64,000 nt of DNA. It comes from Rhizobiales bacterium 62-17 (GTDB taxonomy: Bacteria > Pseudomonadota > Alphaproteobacteria > Rhizobiales > Beijerinckiaceae). The notes beneath the pieces are model-generated. The model made no database searches. It was not told the origin of the DNA and saw nothing but the letters and a program-made list of their open reading frames with translations. The DNA is taken from positions 1,362,177 to 1,426,176 of the forward strand of contig MKVW01000009.1 in the NCBI GenBank assembly GCA_001898965.1. Direction: 5' to 3'. Both the position numbers and the translations under genes were made by a program. Of this stretch, positions 54,124 through 61,187 are shown piece by piece; the first letter of the stretch is position 1; each line of letters opens with the position of its first letter.

Positions 54124-55001
54124 GTGCCGAAGAGAGGTCCTTCGCCGCCGAGGCCTGGTATCAGTCGATCCGTTCGCCGAAAACCATTGTCGGCGCGTTG
54201 ATTGTGATCACGATGATCGTCCTGGCCATTTTCGCGCCGCTAATTGCGCCGAATGACCCTGCTAATCAGGATCTCGCGAATATGCTGCTGCCGCCCATGT
54301 GGGCGCAAGGTGGTATATCCGACTATCCGTTCGGTACGGACAGTCTCGGCCGTTGCATCCTGTCGCAAATGATCTATGGCGCCCGCGTCGCGCTGATGGT
54401 CGGCTTCCTGGCCGCGATCGGCGCCATGCTGTTTGGCACCACATTGGCCCTGATCGCCGGTTATTTCGGCGGCTGGGTCGATCGTCTGATCGGCTATTTC
54501 GTCGATCTATGGATGTCGCTGCCGCCGGTCGTTCTGTCGTTGACCTTGATGGTCGGCTTCGGCACGGGCGTTGGCAATGTCATTTTGTCCATCGTCCTGG
54601 TCGATTGGACGCGCTTCTGCCGTGTCGTTCGCTCAGAAGTGCTGGTGGTGCGCCGCAAGGATTTCGTATCGGCGGCGCAGCTTCTCGGCTTCAGCCACGC
54701 GCGGATCATTCTGCGTGAAATCCTGCCGAGCGTCGCGCCGCTGGTGATCACGCTGTTCAGTCTGCAGGTCGGCATCGGCGTCATCGTCGAAGCCATTCTT
54801 AGCTTCGTGGGTTTAAGCGTTCCGGCCGATGTGCCGGCCTGGGGCATGATGATCGCCAGCGCGCGCAGCTATATGTATCAGGCGCCTTGGGGCATTCTGC
54901 TGCCGATCCTCGCCATGTTCGTGACGGTTCTCGGCTTCAATCTGTTGGGTGAAGGGCTGCGTGTGACGCTGGATCCGCGCTTCCGGCGGAGGACCAGCTG
55001 A
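54120..55001 (+). CDS. Peptide-type ABC transporter permease (DppC-like)
   Basis: 293 residues. After an N-terminal cytoplasmic stretch and first helix come FGTDSLGRCILSQMIYGARVALMVGFLAA, a DppC hallmark, and the coupling loop RSEVLVVRRKDFVSAAQLLGFSHARIILREILPSVAPLVI. It ends in LNLLGEGLRVTLDPRFRRR-like sequence (FNLLGEGLRVTLDP). It pairs with the DppB-like permease; the fused ATPase gene begins 1 nt after its stop. Confidence 0.94.
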   Translation: MSAEERSFAAEAWYQSIRSPKTIVGALIVITMIVLAIFAPLIAPNDPANQDLANMLLPPMWAQGGISDYPFGTDSLGRCILSQMIYGARVALMVGFLAAIGAMLFGTTLALIAGYFGGWVDRLIGYFVDLWMSLPPVVLSLTLMVGFGTGVGNVILSIVLVDWTRFCRVVRSEVLVVRRKDFVSAAQLLGFSHARIILREILPSVAPLVITLFSLQVGIGVIVEAILSFVGLSVPADVPAWGMMIASARSYMYQAPWGILLPILAMFVTVLGFNLLGEGLRVTLDPRFRRRTS

Positions 55002-55002
55002 C

Positions 55003-56847
55003 ATGGCCGTTCTGTCGTTTGAATCCGTCACCGTCACCGCTCATCTGAAGACGGAGAATGTCGAACTGCTGCGCGACATTTCCTTTGCCTTGGAGAAAGG
55101 CGAGGTGATCGGCCTCGTCGGTGAGTCCGGCGCGGGCAAGAGCATGATTGGGCGCGTTATCTCGGGCCTCCTGCCGGACAATTTCAGCGTCTCGTCGGGA
55201 GAGGTGAGGTTCGAGGGGCTGAATCTTCTGACCCTGAACAAGGCGGCGCGGCGCGATCTGCTCGGCCGTCGCATCGCCTTCATTCCGCAAGAGCCGCTCA
55301 GCGCTCTCAATCCCGTACGCACGATCGGCGACCAGTTCCGGGAGCATTTAAAGCATCTCGGCATTGCCAAGGAGGCCATTCGCCCCTTGATGACCGAGCG
55401 CCTGCAGCAGGTCGGCCTGGCCAATGCCGAGGAAATTCTCCTGCGCTATCCGCATGAGCTTTCGGGTGGCCAGTGCCAGCGTGTCCTGATCGCCATGGCT
55501 TTCAGCGGCGAGCCGGCTTTGGTCGTGGCTGATGAACCGACGACCGCGCTCGACGTGGTGACGCAGGCGCAGATCATGCGGCTGATCGCGGCTCAACAGG
55601 CCCAGCATGGCACCGCCGTTCTGTTCATCACCCATGATCTGAGACTGGCGGCCAATGTCTGCAAAAGCGTCGGTGTGATGTATGCCGGCGATATGGTGGA
55701 ATACGGACCGGCGGCGGCGGTTCTGCAATCGCCCTCGCATCCCTATACCAAGAGCCTGCTGGCGGCGATTCCGCGCATGACGGGCGAACGGCGCATGCTG
55801 CCGACACTGTCCGAGCAGATGCCGGGCGTCAAAACCTTCGCCAGTCTCGCCGGATGCCGCTTCGCTCTGCGCTGTCCGGCGAAAGACCCGTCTTGCGTCA
55901 GCGCCACATTGCAGCGCCGCTTCGTGGAAGAAGGGCATTGGACCCGCTGCGGCGATGCCTGCGGCGGTTTCGAGTTCGCCAGCGGCGAGCCCTTGCTGAT
56001 CGAGACGGTTGGCATCGACGAACGGGAGGCGCCGGCCGTCGAATTCAAGAACGTTCGCCTACAATACAAGGCGCGGCGCGGCTTCCTGGGGCTGCGCAAG
56101 AGTTCTTTCGATGCGGTGCGCTCGGCGAGTTTCGCCGTCCGGCCCGGCGAGATTTTGGGCATTGTCGGCGAAAGCGGCAGCGGCAAAAGTTCCGTTGGCC
56201 GCCTGATCGTCGGTCTCGAACAATCCACCGAAGGGACGATCCGGATCGCGGGCGAGGAACGGGGCGCTCGCGGCAGCACGCTGCATCTGACCCGCCGCGA
56301 TACCCAGTTGATTTTCCAGGATCCGCAATCGGCACTCAATCCGCGTCGCAGCGTTCTGCAACTGCTGACCCAGGGGCTGGAGGTCGGGCCGAACGGGTTG
56401 TCCCCGCCGCAGCGGCAGGCCGCCGCCGGCAATATTCTGCAAGATATTGGCCTTCCGGCGGATTGCCTCAGCCGCTTTCCGTCGCAATTGTCGGGCGGAC
56501 AGCGGCAGCGGGTCAACATCGGCCGCGCTCTCTGCCTTGAGCCGAAACTCGTGGTGGCCGACGAAATCGTCTCGGGTCTCGACGTCTCCGTGCAGGCTCA
56601 TATCTTGAACTGCCTGCTGGAGCTCAATCGCCAGAAGAATCTGACCATGGTCTTCATCAGCCACGATCTGGCGGTGGTGCGCTATCTCTGCAGCCGCATT
56701 CTCATGATGTATCGCGGCGAAATCGTCGAGGAAGGCGAGACCGAAGAGGTATTCGCCAAGCCGAAACATCCTTATACCAAGCTTTTGATGGAATCGGTGC
56801 CGCCGGAAACGAAAGGTGGAGGTTGGCTTGGGAGCTCGGCCGGATAA
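55003..56847 (+). CDS. Fused double ATP-binding protein of a peptide-type ABC importer (DppD-DppF fusion)
   Basis: 614 residues with two full ABC-ATPase domains. Domain 1 (about 1-310) has Walker A GESGAGKSM, signature LSGGQCQRVLIAMAF and ADEPTTALDVV, then a Cys-rich segment (CRFALRCPAKDPSC) of the DppD C-terminal extension. Domain 2 (about 345-605) has GESGSGKSS, LSGGQRQRVNIGRAL and ADEIVSGLDVS. GsiA has the same architecture. Walker B of domain 2 reads VVADEIVSGLD, with Ile-Val in place of the more common Pro-Thr. It completes a full importer with no missing subunit. The gntR frame starts inside its last codons. Confidence 0.94.
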   Translation: MAVLSFESVTVTAHLKTENVELLRDISFALEKGEVIGLVGESGAGKSMIGRVISGLLPDNFSVSSGEVRFEGLNLLTLNKAARRDLLGRRIAFIPQEPLSALNPVRTIGDQFREHLKHLGIAKEAIRPLMTERLQQVGLANAEEILLRYPHELSGGQCQRVLIAMAFSGEPALVVADEPTTALDVVTQAQIMRLIAAQQAQHGTAVLFITHDLRLAANVCKSVGVMYAGDMVEYGPAAAVLQSPSHPYTKSLLAAIPRMTGERRMLPTLSEQMPGVKTFASLAGCRFALRCPAKDPSCVSATLQRRFVEEGHWTRCGDACGGFEFASGEPLLIETVGIDEREAPAVEFKNVRLQYKARRGFLGLRKSSFDAVRSASFAVRPGEILGIVGESGSGKSSVGRLIVGLEQSTEGTIRIAGEERGARGSTLHLTRRDTQLIFQDPQSALNPRRSVLQLLTQGLEVGPNGLSPPQRQAAAGNILQDIGLPADCLSRFPSQLSGGQRQRVNIGRALCLEPKLVVADEIVSGLDVSVQAHILNCLLELNRQKNLTMVFISHDLAVVRYLCSRILMMYRGEIVEEGETEEVFAKPKHPYTKLLMESVPPETKGGGWLGSSAG

Positions 56848-57556
56848 GCGTGCGGACCTGACGGCCGCGAAGAAAGGTCTCGCCCGGGGGCGTAAGGCTC
56901 CGCGCGGCCCCATGGTGACGAAGCCCAAGAACCTGCGCGAGCAGGTTTACGACCTGATGCGCGAGCGCATCGCCCAAGGGCAATTGACCTTCGATGAACG
57001 TCTCGTCGATCTGGACATCGCCGCGGACCTGAACATCTCGCGCATGCCGGTTCGCGAAGCGCTGATGCAGCTCGTGCATGAGGGCATGCTGGAAAGCACC
57101 TCACGCGGTTTCGTGCTGCGCCGGATCAGCCGCCAGGAAATGGAAGATATTTTCGAGATCAGGCGGTTGCTCGAACCGGCGGCCGCGGCCAGTGCGGCCG
57201 CACGTATGACGCCAGCCGTCTTGCAGAAGCTGGAAGCGGCGATCAATGATTGCGCGCGGGCGAGCGATGCCGGCGACACGACGGCTTTCATTCTGTCCAA
57301 CGCGGCCTTTCGCGGTGCCTGGTTGGCGCAAGTGCCAAATGTCAGCTTGGCGCGGGCGATCGCCCGTTACATCGATCACGTTCAGGCCGTGCGTCTCAAG
57401 ACGCTGTCGCGGAAAAGCGTCCGCCAGGATGTGCTGCAACGTTTGCGGGCGATCTACAAAGCCTTTCGCAGTGGCAAGGGGCCTGATGCGGCCGCGCTCT
57501 TTATCAAACACGTGGATGCGGCCGTCGAAGCCTTTCAAGCGGAAGGCGAGGACTGA
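56816..57556 (+). CDS. GntR regulator, FadR/FCD subfamily
   Basis: 246 residues from GTG 56816, or 214 from ATG 56912 (MVTKPKNLREQVYDLMRERI), which starts right at the domain; the true start is uncertain. The winged helix (LREQVYDLMRERIAQGQLTFDERLVDLDIAADLNISRMPVREALMQLVHEGML) is followed by an FCD effector domain with EDIFEIRRLLEPAAAASAA. An FCD metal-site His is not obvious where AAFRGAWL stands in place of the common FHxxL. It lies at the end of the importer operon and in front of the catabolic operon, with identical 14-bp near-palindromes before both. It is the best candidate for the cluster regulator. Confidence 0.9.
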   Translation: MEVGLGARPDKRADLTAAKKGLARGRKAPRGPMVTKPKNLREQVYDLMRERIAQGQLTFDERLVDLDIAADLNISRMPVREALMQLVHEGMLESTSRGFVLRRISRQEMEDIFEIRRLLEPAAAASAAARMTPAVLQKLEAAINDCARASDAGDTTAFILSNAAFRGAWLAQVPNVSLARAIARYIDHVQAVRLKTLSRKSVRQDVLQRLRAIYKAFRSGKGPDAAALFIKHVDAAVEAFQAEGED

Positions 57557-57592
57557 TCTTCGGTTTTCCGAGCGCGCCGGCTGCGGCGTGCC

Positions 57593-57621
57593 TTGACAAG
57601 GTTTGCGGGCGGGCATTTAAT
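57593..57621 (+). promoter_or_regulatory. Sigma-70 type promoter of the monooxygenase operon
   Basis: TTGACA at 57593-57598, a 17-nt spacer, and TTTAAT at 57616-57621 form a near-consensus housekeeping promoter. It ends directly where the 14-bp operator begins, and the monooxygenase ATG follows at 57651. Confidence 0.75.
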
Positions 57622-57635
57622 ATACAGTATATTGT
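57622..57635. promoter_or_regulatory. GntR/FadR-type operator, copy 2 (ATACAGTATATTGT)
   Basis: Base-for-base identical to 51278-51291. It lies directly after the -10 hexamer, covering the expected transcription start, the position for steric repression. Confidence 0.7.
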
Positions 57636-57650
57636 TTGACACGGGAGACT

Positions 57651-58754
57651 ATGGTGCCGATCTCCAACCCAATGTCTGATCCCGACCAAAAAGGCTTCAA
57701 GCTCGGCGTCTTTTCCGCCAATGCGGATCGCGGGCTGAGCTTTTCGGTCGTGCCCGAAGCCTGGAAAGCGGAATGGGATGACGTGGCCGCCACGGCGCAG
57801 ATCGCCGATCGGGCTGGCATGGATTTCTTTCTGCCGATCGCGCGCTGGCGCGGCTATGGCGGATCGACCAACGTGCGGGAATGGTCGTTCGAGACGTTCA
57901 CCTTCGCCGCCGGTCTGGCCTCGATCACCGAGCGCATCGCTTTGTTCATGACGGTGCACGTGCCGCTGCTGCATCCGCTCTATGCCGCCAAGGCGCTGGC
58001 GACCGTCGATCATATCAGCCACGGCCGCGCCGGTCTGAACATCGTCTGTGGCTGGAATCCGGACGAATTCGATATGTTCGGCGTGACCCTGCAAAAGGAG
58101 CCTTACGCGCAAGCTAAGGAATGGCTCGACATCATCGTCAAGACCTACAACAGCGACAAACCCATCGATTTCGATGGCGCGATCTATAAGCTCAAAGGCG
58201 CCGTCAGCCGCCCGGCGTCCTTGCAGAAGCCGCGCCCCGTGACGATGAACGCGGCGTTCGGCCCAACGGGCCGGGATTTCGCGGCAGAGAATTGCGACCA
58301 CCTCTTCACCAGCTTCACTGACCTGGAAACCGGCAAAGAACACGTCACCGATATCCGTACCCGCGCTCAGAAATTCGGTCGTTCGGTCGGTGTCTACACG
58401 ATCGGCCACGTGGTCTGCCGGGCGAGCCAGGCAGAAGCCGAGGATTATTACGATTATTATTCGCGCGACATGATCGATGAGCTGGCCGTCGATTATCACA
58501 TGCAGCAGAAGAAGAATTTCAGCCGCAGCCACGAGGATGAAGCCTTCCGCCTCTATAAGCAGCGCTTCGCTGCCGGCACCGGCAGCTATCCGCTTGTCGG
58601 AACGCCCCGGAAAATTGCGGAAGATTTGGCCAAGTTCGCGGAGGTCGGCTATAGCGGCGCGGCGCTGTCCTTCGTCAACTATAAGGATGAGCTGCCTTAC
58701 TTCTGTCAGGAGGTGATGCCGCTCCTGAAGGAGGCAGGGCTTCGCCCGTCGTGA
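57651..58754 (+). CDS. LLM-class flavin-dependent monooxygenase (RutA-like)
   Basis: 367 residues from ATG 57651, which has GGGAG upstream; an earlier TTG is within the operator and unlikely. The luciferase-like barrel shows LGVFSANADRGLSFSVVPEAW, DRAGMDFFLPIARWRGYGG, FETFTFAAGLASITERIALFMTVH and DHISHGRAGLNIVCGWNPDEFDMFG. This is the RutA/SsuD-type arrangement, with the W-R-G-[FY]-G-G segment characteristic of RutA. RutA adds oxygen to the uracil ring using FMNH2 and opens it. This protein probably does comparable chemistry on a ring or amide compound, but no other rut gene is present, so the substrate is unknown. A flavin reductase is not encoded nearby. It overlaps the ligase gene by 4 nt. 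Confidence 0.9.
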   Translation: MVPISNPMSDPDQKGFKLGVFSANADRGLSFSVVPEAWKAEWDDVAATAQIADRAGMDFFLPIARWRGYGGSTNVREWSFETFTFAAGLASITERIALFMTVHVPLLHPLYAAKALATVDHISHGRAGLNIVCGWNPDEFDMFGVTLQKEPYAQAKEWLDIIVKTYNSDKPIDFDGAIYKLKGAVSRPASLQKPRPVTMNAAFGPTGRDFAAENCDHLFTSFTDLETGKEHVTDIRTRAQKFGRSVGVYTIGHVVCRASQAEAEDYYDYYSRDMIDELAVDYHMQQKKNFSRSHEDEAFRLYKQRFAAGTGSYPLVGTPRKIAEDLAKFAEVGYSGAALSFVNYKDELPYFCQEVMPLLKEAGLRPS

Positions 58755-60364
58755 CTGAAACGATCGACCTGCCGTCGGCATTTCCTGCCGCTACACGCGT
58801 GGTGCCGGAGATGTTGCGCCGTCAAGCGCAGCATCACGGCGCGCGTCAGCTTTTTGTTTGCGGCGAAGACACATGGTCGTTCGCCGATGCGCCCGACATC
58901 GCGGCGCGCTGCGCGGGGGCACTCAAATCGGCAGGGATTGGTGTCGGCGATCGGGTCGCTCTCCTGTGCAACAACCGCTCCGAATTCCTCGAATTGTTTT
59001 TAGGCTGCGCCTGGCTCGGCGCGGTGTCCGTTCCGATCAACACGGCGGCGCGCGGCTTTCAACTCCAGCACATCCTCAATGTCAGCGGCAGTCGTCTGAT
59101 CGCCGTCGAGCGGGAGCTGTTGCCAGCGCTTGAGGGGATCGATCTGCTCTCCGCCGGTGTGCGGACGATTTGGATCATCGATCACGCGCTTGATGTAGCG
59201 GACGTGCCCCGCTTTGACGGAATCACTGTCGCGTCTTGGCCGCGCAAGGGCACGCCGATCGAGCCGGCGAAGCTCCAGCCCCATGATCTTCTGACCATTC
59301 TGTTCACGTCGGGGACCACGGGACCCTCGAAGGGCGTCTGCTGTCCGCACGCGCAATATTTTTGGTGGGCGTTCTATACCGGCCGTCAATTGGGGGTGAT
59401 GGAAGGCGATGTGCTGCACACGACGTTGCCTTTATTCCACACCAACGCGCTGAATTGCTTCTTCCAGGCCCTGCTGCACGGCGGCACGCAGGTGGTGGAG
59501 CGGCGGTTCTCCGTCTCGCAATTCTGGTCCCGTCTTGTCGCATCGGGCGCCACGGTCACCTATGTCTTGGGCGCCATGGTGCCGATGTTGCTCTCGCGTC
59601 CGCACAGCGAAGACGAGAAGCGCCATCGCGTCCGTGTGGCTCTGGCGCCCGGCGTTCCCGAACATTTCCACGAGGTGTTCACTGAGCGCAGCGGCATTCT
59701 TCTGCTGGATGGCTATGGCGCAACCGAAAGCAATGCGGTGATAGGCACAACCGTCGACACACTGCGGCCGGGCCGGATGGGGCGGCTGGCGGATGGATTT
59801 GAGGCCAGGGTTGTCGATGAAGAAGACAATCCGCTGCCCGATGGCGAAGCGGGCGAATTGCTGCTGCGTGCTAACGAGCCATTCGCCATGGCCGCGGGCT
59901 ATTTCGGCATGCCCGAGAAGACCGTCGAAGCCTGGCGCAATCTGTGGCTCCACACGGGCGACCGGGTGATCCGCGATAGCCAGGGCTATTTCAAATTCGT
60001 CGATCGGATGAAGGATACGATCCGCCGGCGCGGCGAGAACGTTTCCTCCTTCGAGGTCGAGCAGGTGCTGTCATCGCATCCGGCGGTCGAAGTCGCGGCC
60101 GTCTTTCCCGTGCCATCCGATCTCGCCGAAGATGAAGTGATGGCGGCGATCGTTCTGAAGCAGGGCGGCAAGGTGGACCCCGCCGATCTCGTGCGCTTCT
60201 GCGAGGGCAAGCTCTCTTACTTCGCCATTCCACGTTTCATCGAATTCCTGGACGGTCTGCCGCGCACCGAAAGCGGCAAAATCCAGAAATTCAAATTGCG
60301 CGAGCAGGGACGCTCGTCAGCGACATGGGATCTCGTAAAAGCCGGTATAGAACTGAAGCGCTAA
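58751..60364 (+). CDS. AMP-forming acyl-CoA synthetase/ligase (CaiC-like)
   Basis: 537 residues from GTG 58751, which overlaps the monooxygenase stop (GTGA). Adenylate-forming motifs are complete: A3 ILFTSGTTGPSKGV, A5 GYGATESNAVIG, A7 LHTGDRV, A8 FKFVDRMKDTIRRRGENVSSFEVE, and the A10 Lys in PRTESGKIQKFKL. The pattern resembles carnitine/crotonobetaine-CoA ligase and medium-chain acid ligases. It probably activates a carboxylic acid made by the monooxygenase or cyclase. The specificity pocket cannot be read by eye. Confidence 0.92.
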   Translation: MTETIDLPSAFPAATRVVPEMLRRQAQHHGARQLFVCGEDTWSFADAPDIAARCAGALKSAGIGVGDRVALLCNNRSEFLELFLGCAWLGAVSVPINTAARGFQLQHILNVSGSRLIAVERELLPALEGIDLLSAGVRTIWIIDHALDVADVPRFDGITVASWPRKGTPIEPAKLQPHDLLTILFTSGTTGPSKGVCCPHAQYFWWAFYTGRQLGVMEGDVLHTTLPLFHTNALNCFFQALLHGGTQVVERRFSVSQFWSRLVASGATVTYVLGAMVPMLLSRPHSEDEKRHRVRVALAPGVPEHFHEVFTERSGILLLDGYGATESNAVIGTTVDTLRPGRMGRLADGFEARVVDEEDNPLPDGEAGELLLRANEPFAMAAGYFGMPEKTVEAWRNLWLHTGDRVIRDSQGYFKFVDRMKDTIRRRGENVSSFEVEQVLSSHPAVEVAAVFPVPSDLAEDEVMAAIVLKQGGKVDPADLVRFCEGKLSYFAIPRFIEFLDGLPRTESGKIQKFKLREQGRSSATWDLVKAGIELKR

Positions 60365-60407
60365 GCTTTCGGTTCACAGCAAACAAGAACGACGGTGGGG
60401 CAGGCGC

Positions 60408-61127
60408 ATGACGATTTCTTGGTTCTGTCAATGGGATCGCTCGAAAGAGACCAGTCCCGCCCTCGATCCCTATGATCGGCAGGCTTTGGTCGCGCTCCTG
60501 CGTGGATGCCCAGGCCTGATCGAAGGTCACGTCTTTTCGCCGGCGCAGGCTCACGATCCCCATTACGCCGATCTCGGGGGAGCGCCGGCTCTCGTTTTGC
60601 AACTTGAATTCGCCGAGATCGCCGATCTTGAAAATGGCCTGCAAGCCGGCGGCTATCTGTCTTGCCTAGCCGACCCGCATTTCCTGCCGAGCATCACAGG
60701 GGCGGTAGCCTCGCACCAAGCCATGCTCACCCGTCGCTATCCCGTCGCCGAGCCGCAGCCCGTCGCCGCAGCGCCTGAAGGTTTGCTCAGCTATCTCGTC
60801 GAATATGCCGGCCCGGCGGAGGACGAACAGGCCTGGCATCGCTTCTATGTCGGCAAACATCCGCATCTGTTGTCGAAATTTCCCGGCATTCGCGGCATTG
60901 AAATTTATACGCCGGCCGTCGTCATCTCCGGCCTGCCATTCCCGTTCCGCACTTCCATGCAGCGAAACAAGACTGTGTTCGATAGCGCGGATGCCATGAA
61001 TGCCGCGATGCTGTCGCCTGTCCGCGATGCGCTTCGGCAGGATTTTCATAGTTTTCCGCCGTTCACGGGTGAAGCAGCACATTATCCGTTTCACACCCTT
61101 TCGGTGCGCGGTGGCCGCGCCAGATAA
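60408..61127 (+). CDS. Two-domain EthD-like (dimeric alpha+beta barrel) protein of unknown function
   Basis: 239 residues that I do not recognise as a named enzyme. Two ferredoxin-like halves are suggested, about 1-110 and 125-235. The second has LVEYAGPAEDEQAWHRFYVGKHPHLLSKFPGIRGIEIYTP, close to the EthD/muconolactone-isomerase type pattern YxxxHxPLxxxxPG. The first has ALVALLRGCPGLIEGHVFSP and LVLQLEFAEIADLENGL. Related small proteins act in aromatic catabolism and ring cleavage as isomerases, cyclases or hydrolases. It sits inside the catabolic operon, 43 nt after the ligase gene and 60 nt before the aldolase-cyclase gene. Confidence 0.65.
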   Translation: MTISWFCQWDRSKETSPALDPYDRQALVALLRGCPGLIEGHVFSPAQAHDPHYADLGGAPALVLQLEFAEIADLENGLQAGGYLSCLADPHFLPSITGAVASHQAMLTRRYPVAEPQPVAAAPEGLLSYLVEYAGPAEDEQAWHRFYVGKHPHLLSKFPGIRGIEIYTPAVVISGLPFPFRTSMQRNKTVFDSADAMNAAMLSPVRDALRQDFHSFPPFTGEAAHYPFHTLSVRGGRAR

Positions 61128-61187
61128 CATTCGCCTGTTGCGCTTCAACCGCGCTATGCTGAAGATGATCGGGCGCAGGAGATAGGA

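Noticed and set aside
55003-56847. Possible frameshift-type fusion of two ATPase genes
   Set aside because: Both ABC domains are complete and joined by a normal DppD-type C-terminal segment; the fused architecture is known (for example GsiA).
57651-58754. Assignment of the LLM protein as RutA itself
   Set aside because: No rutB-rutG genes are adjacent and the context genes differ, so only a RutA-like family call is supported.
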